Shown here one piece after another: positions 18,072 through 25,522 of a DNA stretch of 64,000 bases (position 1 is the stretch's first letter; every line of letters begins with the position of its first letter). The notes under the pieces are model-generated. The model did not search any database. It was not told the DNA's origin and saw only the letters and a list, made by a program, of their open reading frames with translations. The DNA comes from JACCSI01 sp035575715 (GTDB taxonomy: Bacteria > Acidobacteriota > Vicinamibacteria > Vicinamibacterales > UBA2999): positions 62,001-126,000 of the forward strand of contig DATLXN010000012.1 of NCBI GenBank assembly GCA_035575715.1. The letters are read 5' to 3'. Position numbers and translations under genes: made by a program.

Positions 18072-19106
18072 TTGGCAAAAACGTGGTTGATCACCGGCGG
18101 CGCCGGCTTCATCGGCAGTAACTTCGTGCACTGGATTTACAACAAGTATCCGCAAGACCAGGTCCTGGTTCTTGATCTCTTGACCTATGCCGGAAGCGTC
18201 GACAACTTGCCGGTCGGCTTTCAGCATAACGACGGCCGACTGCAATTTCATTACGGCGATGTGCGCAATGCCTCGCTGGTCGACAGCCTGGTGGCGCAAT
18301 CGGACATCGTCGTGCATTTCGCCGCGGAGACCCACGTCACCCGTTCGATTTACGACAATTATCACTTCTTCGAGACCGACGTCCTGGGGACCCAGGTGCT
18401 GGCCAACGCCATCCTGCGGCGTGCCAGTCGGGTGGGACGGTTTATCCACATTTCGACTTCCGAGGTTTACGGGACGGCACTCGAGACATCGATGGACGAA
18501 CAGCATCCCTTGATGCCAATGAGTCCGTACGCGAGCGCCAAGTGTGGTGCTGATCGGCTGGTCTACTCATATTGGGCAACCTACAAGTTACCGGCAACGA
18601 TTATTCGGCCGTTCAATAACTATGGACCGCGTCAACACCTGGAGAAGGCGGTGCCCCGATTCATCACCAGCTGTTTGATGGGTGAACCGTTGCGGGTCCA
18701 TGGCGACGGTTCGGCGATGCGCGACTGGACGTTTGTCGAAGACACCTGTGATGCCGTCGAACGTGCGGCGATGTGTGACAGTGCGCAGGTCGCCGGGGAA
18801 GTGTTCAACGTCGGCCAGAATCACAGCGTCACGATCGGGGAACTGGCGCGGCGCATCGTCAAGTTGATGGATGCAGACGAGTCGCTGATCACCTACGTCG
18901 GGGATCGGCCCGGTCAGGTCTTCCGTCACACGTGCGATCCGGCCAAGGCTGAACGGGTGCTCGGCTGGCGCCCGCAGGTGACGCTCGAGGCCGGTCTCCT
19001 GAAAAGCATCGCCTGGTACCGCGAGAACAGAGAGGCTTGGCAGAAGCAGCTGTGGATGCGCGAAATTCCCATCGTCACCGCCGCGGGTAACAAGGAACTG
19101 CACTGA
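18072..19106 (+). CDS. NDP-sugar 4,6-dehydratase (RmlB/LegB-like extended SDR)
   Basis: 344 residues, TTG start with AGGAG six bases upstream. NAD loop is LITGGAGFIGSNFVHW; then DIVVHFAAETHVTRSI, FIHISTSEVYGTALET, catalytic SPYASAKCGADRL (YxxxK) and IIRPFNNYGPRQHLEK. The STSEVYG motif replaces the TDEVYG of classical dTDP-glucose dehydratase RmlB. It matches the pattern of LegB and GDP/UDP-sugar dehydratases. With DegT, GNAT, NeuC, NeuB and NeuA genes nearby it can provide the first step of a legionaminate- or pseudaminate-like route. RmlB activity remains possible because an RmlD homologue is present at 34794. Confidence 0.85.
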   Translation: MAKTWLITGGAGFIGSNFVHWIYNKYPQDQVLVLDLLTYAGSVDNLPVGFQHNDGRLQFHYGDVRNASLVDSLVAQSDIVVHFAAETHVTRSIYDNYHFFETDVLGTQVLANAILRRASRVGRFIHISTSEVYGTALETSMDEQHPLMPMSPYASAKCGADRLVYSYWATYKLPATIIRPFNNYGPRQHLEKAVPRFITSCLMGEPLRVHGDGSAMRDWTFVEDTCDAVERAAMCDSAQVAGEVFNVGQNHSVTIGELARRIVKLMDADESLITYVGDRPGQVFRHTCDPAKAERVLGWRPQVTLEAGLLKSIAWYRENREAWQKQLWMREIPIVTAAGNKELH

Positions 19107-19110
19107 TCTG

Positions 19111-19560
19111 ATGGTCCTCAGTTACGAACAGCTTCCCGACTACGCCGGTCGCGTGGCGATGGTCGACGGCGCCTTCGATCCCCTGCACGCCGGGCACATC
19201 GAGTACTTCAAGGCGGCCGCCGCACTCGACCTGCCGCTGCTGTGCAACCTGGCCTCGGACCAATACGTCGCGACCAAGCACCCTCCTCTTCTGCCCGAGG
19301 CGCAACGCGCGGCGGTGGTCGATGCGATCCGGTTTATTGCCTACACGCATATCAATCGATTCGACACTGAGACCGTCCTCGAGCATCTCAGGCCACGCTA
19401 TTACGTCAAAGGCAAGGACTGGGAAGGCCGCTTGCCGCCGCGGCAGGTCGAGATCTGCGGGCGCCTCGGCATTGGCATCGTCTATCTCGACACCATCCGC
19501 GACTCGTCCAGCCGCTTGCTGCAACGATTCGCCCAACAGTCGCAAAACGGAGCTGCATGA
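19111..19560 (+). CDS. Cytidylyltransferase-like nucleotidyltransferase (TagD/RfaE2 type)
   Basis: 149 residues. A single HxGH-type nucleotidyltransferase domain: VAMVDGAFDPLHAGHIEYF has the HAGH motif that holds the NTP phosphates. YYVKGKDWEGR and IVYLDTIRDSSSRLLQRF (the ISSTxI-like C-terminal motif, here DSSSRLL) follow. Relatives activate glycerol-3-phosphate, ethanolamine phosphate or heptose-1-phosphate. No matching kinase domain is fused. The gene lies between a sugar dehydratase and a methyltransferase and overlaps the latter by ATGA, so an activated glycan substituent is the likely product. Confidence 0.82.
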   Translation: MVLSYEQLPDYAGRVAMVDGAFDPLHAGHIEYFKAAAALDLPLLCNLASDQYVATKHPPLLPEAQRAAVVDAIRFIAYTHINRFDTETVLEHLRPRYYVKGKDWEGRLPPRQVEICGRLGIGIVYLDTIRDSSSRLLQRFAQQSQNGAA

Positions 19561-20228
19561 CCATCGCTGAATTCGAAGCCGCCATCCTCGCGCAGAAGCC
19601 GACGACGTCCGACCACTATGATTCCGAGTACTTCACCGGTGAGTGGCGGGCCGAGGGCAACAGCTACAACCTGGACACGCGTCGCCAGATCGAGGCGAAG
19701 AATCCGCAATTGATCAAGAACGTGTTTCAGCCCCAGCGGGTGCTCGACCTCGGGTGTGGACCGGGCGCATTGATGCATCTGCTGTGGGAACTGGGCGTCG
19801 ACGTCGAAGGCATCGACTTCGCTGAGAGCAGCAAACAGCTCGCGACGCCCGCCGTGTGTGATCGCATCACCATCGGCAACACCACCGACCATCTCAAGCC
19901 GGCCAACGCCTACGACCTGGTGATTTCTCGCGAGGTGCTCGAACACCTCACGGTGTTTCAGGTCAAGCAGGCGGTCGAGAATATGGTGCGGATGACGTCG
20001 CGCTATGTCTACTGCACCACCCGCTTTCATCCCGAGCCGCAGAGCCTGGTCGATTTCACGACGCAGTTCGACGTCGACCCGACGCACATCACCCTGCTCA
20101 ATAAGGATCTGCTGCGGTTGATGTTCGTGCTCGCAGGCTGCAAGTCGCGTCCCGACCTCGAGGCCCAGATGGACTGGGGCAACAAGGGGCGGGTACTGGT
20201 GATGGAGAAGGTCGCCGTCAGCCTGTGA
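19557..20228 (+). CDS. Class I SAM-dependent methyltransferase
   Basis: 223 residues, ATG overlapping the preceding stop. SAM-binding motif I is VLDLGCGPGALMHLLWELG; the acidic residue of motif II is in VEGIDFAESS; LVISREVLEHLTVFQVKQAV is motif IV/V. DHYDSEYFTGEWR at the N-terminus is common in polysaccharide-locus methyltransferases. It probably O- or C-methylates a sugar or the glycan. Target unknown. It overlaps the next gene by GTGA. Confidence 0.83.
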   Translation: MTIAEFEAAILAQKPTTSDHYDSEYFTGEWRAEGNSYNLDTRRQIEAKNPQLIKNVFQPQRVLDLGCGPGALMHLLWELGVDVEGIDFAESSKQLATPAVCDRITIGNTTDHLKPANAYDLVISREVLEHLTVFQVKQAVENMVRMTSRYVYCTTRFHPEPQSLVDFTTQFDVDPTHITLLNKDLLRLMFVLAGCKSRPDLEAQMDWGNKGRVLVMEKVAVSL

Positions 20229-21190
20229 CCGATCCCGGCTCGGCTACAATACACACCTCGATGATCGATTGCATCGCGGGCTATCACCTCAATCCGTGGA
20301 CCTGTGGCATCGCGAAATTCAACCAGATCCTTGGCCGTCAGCTCGAGTTGCCGGTGGTCGGCATTCTGGACTTCCCCGAAATTTCGCGCCGCACACCACT
20401 GCTGTCGTTGAAACTCTCGGAGTTTCTGCCCGAGCATGTCCATTTGCTCGACGAGTGGGCGTCGAAGCGGGTTGGACAGTATGAGGTCTTCCTGCATGCC
20501 GTTGAGGGAACCGAGATCGAGCACCGGTTGATCCGCAACGCGGCGAAGGTGTTTTGCGGCAATCGCGAATTACATGCGGATCTGACCGGGCTGAGGCCGG
20601 ACATCATCGAATCCTTTTGTCCGGGAACGATCTTGTCGCCGCAGCGCGTGCAAACGACCGATCTCAACGTCTTTACCTTCGGTATGGCACACAAGATTCG
20701 CGTGCCGTATTACCGCAAGTTGCGCGATCTGCTCGACGCCTCGCATCAGAGCTACAAAATCTTCGTCTCGACGGCGCTCCACGAAGGCACCAGTTTCGAC
20801 GAATCGTTCATCGTGCGTTTTGAGGAGCTTCAGGAGATTTTCAACGGTCGCGTCTTCTTCATGGGTTACCTGTCGGACACCGCGGTGTATAACCATTTGC
20901 TCGACGCGACCTTTCTCGCGGCATTTTTCGAAAAGGGCCTGCGCGCGAACAACACGACGGTCAACGCGGCGATGGAACTCGGCTGCGCGGTGCTGACCAA
21001 CCTCGATGCCCATTCGCCGCTCGGCTACGAACATCTGACCACCGTCCTTGACATTAATCGCTGCGACGAGCTGCCCCCAGTCGATACGCTGGCGCAGATC
21101 GGCCGGGCCGCGCGCGATGTCGCGCACACCCGCTACGGGTGGGACCGACTGGTCGCGCAACTCAAGCCAGCCGCCCTGGCCAGACCCTAA
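20225..21190 (+). CDS. Uncharacterised glycosyltransferase-like protein
   Basis: 321 residues if translation starts at the GTG overlapping the previous stop. An ATG at 20261 (MIDCIAGYHLNPWTCG) is also plausible and would remove 12 residues. A TACAAT at 20243-20248 lies just before it. The N-terminal half starts like a GT-B protein that has GIAKFNQILGRQL. The C-terminal half has AAMELGCAVLTNLDAHSPLGYEHLTTVLDI, which corresponds in position to the EALACGTPVV-type donor-binding segment of GT4 enzymes. No classical E-x7-E motif is clear. Position between a methyltransferase and neuB supports a role in glycan assembly. Confidence 0.5.
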   Translation: MTDPGSATIHTSMIDCIAGYHLNPWTCGIAKFNQILGRQLELPVVGILDFPEISRRTPLLSLKLSEFLPEHVHLLDEWASKRVGQYEVFLHAVEGTEIEHRLIRNAAKVFCGNRELHADLTGLRPDIIESFCPGTILSPQRVQTTDLNVFTFGMAHKIRVPYYRKLRDLLDASHQSYKIFVSTALHEGTSFDESFIVRFEELQEIFNGRVFFMGYLSDTAVYNHLLDATFLAAFFEKGLRANNTTVNAAMELGCAVLTNLDAHSPLGYEHLTTVLDINRCDELPPVDTLAQIGRAARDVAHTRYGWDRLVAQLKPAALARP

Positions 21191-21228
21191 ATACGACAGT
21201 GGGCGACCCGCCCGCTGAGGAGCACATT

Positions 21229-22302
21229 GTGGCAAGAACCCTGAACATTGGACCGCACCCGATCGGCGACGACACGCCGTGCTACGTCATTGCCGAGGTC
21301 GGACACAACCATCAAGGCAAACTGCAAACCTGCATGGACCTATTCAAGACGGCCAAAGAAGCCGGGGTCCACGCGGTCAAACTGCAGAAGCGGGACAATC
21401 GCACGCTCTACACCAAGGCGATGTACGACAAGCCGTACGACAACGAGAACAGTTACGGCGCCACCTACGGCGAACATCGCGAGGCGCTTGAATTCGGCGA
21501 GGTGGAATACCGCGAGCTGCAGCAATACTGCAGGGAACTCAAAGTCGACTTCTTCGCGACGGCATTCGACTTCAACAGCGCCGACTTTCTCGAGAAGATC
21601 GAGATGCCGGCTTACAAGATCGCGTCTGGCGATCTGCGTAACACCCCGCTCCTGCAGCACGTCGCCAAGTTCGGCAAACCGATGATCATCAGCACCGGCG
21701 GCGGCACCGCCGACGATGTCCGGCGGGCCCATGACACGGTGCGCGAGCACAACCCGCAGCTGGCGATTCTGCAGTGCACCGCCGGCTACCCCTGCGACCA
21801 CGAGATGCTCGACCTCCGCGTCATCGCCACCTTCCGCAACATGTTCCCGGACACCGTGATCGGTTACTCGGGGCACGACAACGGCATTTCGATGCCGGTC
21901 GCGGCCTACGTGCTCGGTGCGCGCATCGTCGAAAAACATTTCACGATCAACCGCGCCTGGAAGGGCACCGACCATGCGTTCTCGCTCGAACCGGTCGGCA
22001 TGCGCAAAATGGTCCGCGACCTCGATCGCACGCGCGTGGCGTTGGGCGATGGTGCCAAGAAGGTGTATCCCACCGAGGCCAGCCCGATCATGAAGATGGG
22101 CAAGAAGATTGTCGCCGCGCGTGATCTGGCTGCCGGTCAGGTCCTGACCCGCGCCGATCTCGCGCTCAAGTCTCCGGGCGACGGCTTGCAGCCATTCGAA
22201 ATGGAGCGGGTCATCGGCCAGACGCTGGCGCAGGGCGTCAAGGAAGACGACGAGATCACGTTTCAAATCTTCAAGCAGACGCCGGAGCTGGCGCGTAAGT
22301 GA
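21229..22302 (+). CDS. neuB2: NeuB-family nonulosonic-acid synthase, copy 2
   Basis: 357 residues from a GTG at 21229, six bases after GAGGAG; the frame is open further upstream into the previous gene, but no good start is there. NeuB signatures: YVIAEVGHNHQGKLQTCMDL, HAVKLQKRDNRTLYT, FFATAFDFNSADFLE, YKIASGDLRNTPLLQ, LQCTAGYPCDHEML, IGYSGHDNGISM and IVEKHFTINRAWKGTDHAFS. A SAF-type C-terminus (KIVAARDLAAGQVLTRADLA) follows. It is clearly different from copy 1 (KLQKRD instead of KFQTHI), so it probably uses another aldose. It overlaps the SDR gene by GTGA and belongs to the second synthase module. Confidence 0.92.
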   Translation: MARTLNIGPHPIGDDTPCYVIAEVGHNHQGKLQTCMDLFKTAKEAGVHAVKLQKRDNRTLYTKAMYDKPYDNENSYGATYGEHREALEFGEVEYRELQQYCRELKVDFFATAFDFNSADFLEKIEMPAYKIASGDLRNTPLLQHVAKFGKPMIISTGGGTADDVRRAHDTVREHNPQLAILQCTAGYPCDHEMLDLRVIATFRNMFPDTVIGYSGHDNGISMPVAAYVLGARIVEKHFTINRAWKGTDHAFSLEPVGMRKMVRDLDRTRVALGDGAKKVYPTEASPIMKMGKKIVAARDLAAGQVLTRADLALKSPGDGLQPFEMERVIGQTLAQGVKEDDEITFQIFKQTPELARK

Positions 22303-23111
22303 CCCCGTCGTTTTCGCTCGCGGGCGAGCTCGCCATCGTCACTGGCGCGCTCGGCCGCCTGGGCCCGATTTGGATTGAGGGCCTGTTAGAAGCCGGGGCC
22401 AACGTCGCCGGCCTCGACCGGCCGGGCAGCGCCCCGTCGTCGGTCTTCACCGCGGTCAGCCAGAGGGTCGATGGGTCGCGGCTGAAGATCTATGACTGCG
22501 ACATTACCGATCGCAACGCGATCGTCGCTGCGCGAGACCGGATCGTTGCCGAGATGGGTGTGCCCAAAGTGCTGGTCAACAACGCCGGTATTGACCAACC
22601 GCCCGACTCCGGGACTGGACGCTTCCGCGTCGAGGATCTGCCGGTCGAGGTCTTCCGGCGCATGGTCGAGGTCAACCTGGTTGGCACGTTCCAAGTGACC
22701 CAGGTGTTCGGCGCGCTGATGGCAGGCAAGGGCGGGGGCTCGATCATCAACATCGGATCCCTCTACGCATCGGTGTCGCCTGATCAGCGTTTTTACGATC
22801 ACTTCCCTGGTGAGCCGCCGTTTTTGAAGGTGCCCGCGTATGGCGCGTCGAAAGCCGGGGTCGTCAACATGACCAAGTATTTCGCGACGGCGTGGGGGCG
22901 CGACGGCGTGCGCGTCAACACCCTCTCACCTGGCGGCGTGCTCGGTGGTCAGGACGCGGACTTCAAACGAAAGTACGGTGAACGCGTGCCACTCGGTCGC
23001 ATGGCCGACGCCGCCGATCTCAAGGGTCCGCTCGTCTTTCTTGCCTCCAACGCCTCGTCATACGTGACCGGCCACGAGCTCCGGGTCGATGGCGGCTTCA
23101 CGGCGTGGTAA
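22299..23111 (+). CDS. Short-chain dehydrogenase/reductase (PtmA-like)
   Basis: 270 residues, GTG start overlapping neuB2. Classical SDR: LAIVTGALGRLGPIWIEGL is the cofactor loop (TGxxGxxG with Leu in place of one Ile), VLVNNAGIDQPP is the NNAG motif, IINIGSLYAS carries the catalytic Ser, and VPAYGASKAGVVNM holds YxxxK. VTGHELRVDGGFTAW is the usual C-terminus. Related SDRs (PtmA) sit in legionaminate/flagellin glycosylation loci. Here it would reduce or oxidise an intermediate of the second nonulosonate-like pathway; the exact step is unknown. Confidence 0.87.
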   Translation: MTPSFSLAGELAIVTGALGRLGPIWIEGLLEAGANVAGLDRPGSAPSSVFTAVSQRVDGSRLKIYDCDITDRNAIVAARDRIVAEMGVPKVLVNNAGIDQPPDSGTGRFRVEDLPVEVFRRMVEVNLVGTFQVTQVFGALMAGKGGGSIINIGSLYASVSPDQRFYDHFPGEPPFLKVPAYGASKAGVVNMTKYFATAWGRDGVRVNTLSPGGVLGGQDADFKRKYGERVPLGRMADAADLKGPLVFLASNASSYVTGHELRVDGGFTAW

Positions 23112-23204
23112 CTGGCAGGGATCAGGGATCAGGGATCAGGGATCAGTTCAGTCCAAGGGATCGGTCCGCGCTGCGGCGACCAGGGATCAGGCGAGCGTTG
23201 ATAG
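23112..23204 (+). repeat. Heptanucleotide tandem array, CAGGGAT unit
   Basis: The gap between the SDR and aldehyde dehydrogenase genes contains four head-to-tail copies of CAGGGAT (about 23116-23143) followed by CAGTTCA, and one more isolated CAGGGAT at about 23181. No gene was seen here. The same unit starts the array at 50330. The function is unknown; the phase-7 pattern is exact over the four copies. Confidence 0.85.
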
Positions 23205-24677
23205 ATGGGTAATTTGAAGATACCGGCGTTGCTGCCGAATCAGATCAACGGTGCCGATGCGCCGGCGGCTGCCGGAGAATCGTTCGCCAAGGTCGAACCG
23301 GCCACCGGCAAGGAGATTTGCCAGGTCGCACGATCGCGTGCGGCGGATGTCGAAGCGGCCATTGCCGCAGCGCGTCACGCGCAGCCGCGTTGGGCCGAGA
23401 CGACCGTCGTCAAGCGTGGCGACACGTTGCGGCGGATTGCGCAGTTGATGCAGGAGCACCGCAGCGAACTGGCGGGCATCGTCGCGCGCGAGACGGGGAA
23501 GTCGCTGAAGGATGCGGGCGGCGAAACCGACGCAGCGATCGAGATGGGCTACTTCGTGGCCGGCGAAGGGCGACGCTTTTATGGCCGCACCACGACCAGT
23601 GCGGTGCCGAACAAGACGGCGATGACGATGCGGCAGCCGCTCGGTATCGCGGGGTTGATCATTGCGGCGAATACGCCGATCGCCAACGTCGCGTGGAAAG
23701 CATTTCCGGCGCTGCTCTGCGGCAATGCCGCGATCATGAAAGCGTCGGAAGACACGCCGATCACCGCCTGGGCGTTCGCCGTCCTGGCCAAAGAAGCCGG
23801 CGTGCCCGACGGTATCTACAACACCGTGCACGGCTTCGGCGAAGAAGCCGGCGCGCCGCTGGTCGAGCACAAGGATGTCGCGGTGGTCAGCTTTACCGGC
23901 TCCTGTGATGTCGGACGATGGATTGCCGCGACCTGCGGCCGCCGCATGGCCAAGGTCTGTGTCGAACTCGGCGGCAAGAACCCGTTCATCGTCTGTGACG
24001 ATGCCGACCTGGACGTCGCGGTGCAGTGGGCGCTTGGGTCAGCATTCAGCAATGCCGGCCAACGGTGTGCGTCAGGCAGCCGGCTGCTGGTGTTCGATGC
24101 GGTCTACGACGAGTTCAAGGCGCGCTTGGTTGCCGCGGCGCAGCAGTTAAGCGTCGGCGCCGGGGACACCGACTTTTATGGCCCGGTGATCAACCAAGCG
24201 CAACTCGGCGGCATGGTCAGCGCCATCGAGCGGGCGAAGACCGCCGGCGCCACGGTCTTGACTGGTGGGGCGCGGCTGACCGACAGCAGCGTCAAAGACG
24301 GGTTCTTCCTTGCACCGACGATTCTCGAGAACGTCGATCGCGATGCCGAGATCTCTCAGGCCGAATTATTTGGGCCGATCACCTGTCTGTATCGCGTCAA
24401 GAGCTTTGAAGATGCGATGGCATTTGCCGACCAGTCGTCATTCGGGCTCACGGCAGCGATTCATACGCGCAACATTCACCGGGCGATGACCTTCATCAAT
24501 CGCATTCGCGCCGGCGTCGCCTGCATCAACGGCGGCACGTATGGCAGTGAACCTCATCTGCCGTTCGGCGGTCTCCGCCAGTCCGGCAACGGCTGGCGCG
24601 AAGCGGGAACCGAGGCGTTGGATGTGTATTCGGATTGGAAGACCGTCTACATCAATCATGACCCGGGAAAGTGCTGA
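23205..24677 (+). CDS. NAD(P)-dependent aldehyde dehydrogenase
   Basis: 490 residues, usual family length. Domains visible: RQPLGIAGLIIAANTPIANV (cofactor fold), GNAAIMKASEDTP (Lys contacting the adenine ribose), VSFTGSCDVGRWIA, VELGGKNPFIVCDDADLD (catalytic Glu), and FSNAGQRCASGSRLLV (catalytic Cys). ELFGPITCLYRVKSFE and PFGGLRQSGNGWREAG near the end are also typical. Substrate unknown. Inside a NeuB/SDR/NeuA module it may oxidise a sugar aldehyde or a pathway intermediate, which is not part of any standard nonulosonate route I know. The stop codon lies within a heptamer repeat unit. Confidence 0.9.
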   Translation: MGNLKIPALLPNQINGADAPAAAGESFAKVEPATGKEICQVARSRAADVEAAIAAARHAQPRWAETTVVKRGDTLRRIAQLMQEHRSELAGIVARETGKSLKDAGGETDAAIEMGYFVAGEGRRFYGRTTTSAVPNKTAMTMRQPLGIAGLIIAANTPIANVAWKAFPALLCGNAAIMKASEDTPITAWAFAVLAKEAGVPDGIYNTVHGFGEEAGAPLVEHKDVAVVSFTGSCDVGRWIAATCGRRMAKVCVELGGKNPFIVCDDADLDVAVQWALGSAFSNAGQRCASGSRLLVFDAVYDEFKARLVAAAQQLSVGAGDTDFYGPVINQAQLGGMVSAIERAKTAGATVLTGGARLTDSSVKDGFFLAPTILENVDRDAEISQAELFGPITCLYRVKSFEDAMAFADQSSFGLTAAIHTRNIHRAMTFINRIRAGVACINGGTYGSEPHLPFGGLRQSGNGWREAGTEALDVYSDWKTVYINHDPGKC

Positions 24678-24689
24678 GTGCTGAGTGCG
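24669..24689 (+). repeat. Heptanucleotide tandem array, GTGCTGA unit
   Basis: Two exact GTGCTGA units plus a partial third (GTGCGAC) run across the stop codon of the aldehyde dehydrogenase. The TGA stop is part of a unit. The same unit on the opposite strand occurs at 45037-45073 and 59808-59851. Confidence 0.7.
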
Positions 24690-24704
24690 ACGGGAGATGC
24701 ATCC

Positions 24705-25493
24705 GTGAGTAACCCGAGCATTGTCGCCATGATTCCGGCGCGGGTCGGTTCCAAGCGCGTCCCGGGCAAGAACGTGCGTCCACTTGGCGGGCATCCGCTG
24801 ATTGCCTACACCATCGCCCCGGCGATCGAGAGCGGCGTGTTTGACGCGGTGATCGTGTCGACCGACTCGGAAGAGATCGCCGACATCGCGCGCAGCTACG
24901 GTGCCCAAGTGCCGTTCATGCGGCCGGCGGCGTTTGCCGGCGACACTTCGCCGGATATCGAATGGGTCGAATACACACTGAAGACGCTCGCTGAGCACGG
25001 CCGGCCATTCGAGGCCTTCAGTGTGTTGCGCCCGACCAGCCCGTTTCGCTCACCGGACACGATTCGTCGCGCCTGGGAGGCATTCGCGGCTGACCCGCGT
25101 GCCGATTCGTTGCGCGCGGTGGAGAAGTGCACCCAACATCCCGGCAAGATGTGGGTCGCGCGCGGTAATCGCTTGTTACCGCTCCTGCCGTTCGGCCTGG
25201 CCGCGACCAGGCCGCCGGGCAGCGATGCCGAGGCCGAACAGCCGTGGCACAGCAGCCAGTATCAATCGTTACCGTTGGTCTACGTGCAGAACGCCAGCCT
25301 GGAAATCGCCTGGTCGCGGATCGTCTTCGATGGCCGCACCATCGCCGGCGAATCAATCATTCCGTTTTTTACCGACGACCTGGAAGGCTTCGATATCAAC
25401 AACCGTTACGATTGGTTGCTCGCCGAGCACCTGATCGCCAGCGGTGAGGCGACGTTGCCCGCCTGCCGTCCTGAGCGCCCCGATAGCCGATAG
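24705..25493 (+). CDS. neuA2: CMP-nonulosonate cytidylyltransferase (NeuA family), copy 2
   Basis: 262 residues from the GTG at 24705, about nine bases after GGGAG. The frame is open back to 24678, but those nine codons are heptamer repeat. Family motifs: VAMIPARVGSKRVPGKNVRP (CTP loop), VIVSTDSEEIADIAR, FSVLRPTSPFRSPDTIRRAW, YVQNASLEIAW and FDINNRYDWLLAEHLI. It differs from copy 1 in length and in the RVGSKR loop. The last codons (DSR and stop) come from a CGATAGC heptamer array. It presumably activates the product of neuB2. Confidence 0.9.
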   Translation: MSNPSIVAMIPARVGSKRVPGKNVRPLGGHPLIAYTIAPAIESGVFDAVIVSTDSEEIADIARSYGAQVPFMRPAAFAGDTSPDIEWVEYTLKTLAEHGRPFEAFSVLRPTSPFRSPDTIRRAWEAFAADPRADSLRAVEKCTQHPGKMWVARGNRLLPLLPFGLAATRPPGSDAEAEQPWHSSQYQSLPLVYVQNASLEIAWSRIVFDGRTIAGESIIPFFTDDLEGFDINNRYDWLLAEHLIASGEATLPACRPERPDSR

Positions 25494-25515
25494 CCGATCG
25501 CCGATAGCCGAAAGC
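25481..25515 (+). repeat. Heptanucleotide tandem array, CGATAGC unit
   Basis: Five consecutive seven-base units: CGATAGC, CGATAGC, CGATCGC, CGATAGC, CGAAAGC. The first two code the end and stop of neuA2. The array then runs to within seven bases of the transketolase start. No other element is seen between the genes. Confidence 0.85.
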
Positions 25516-25522
25516 AGTATTC

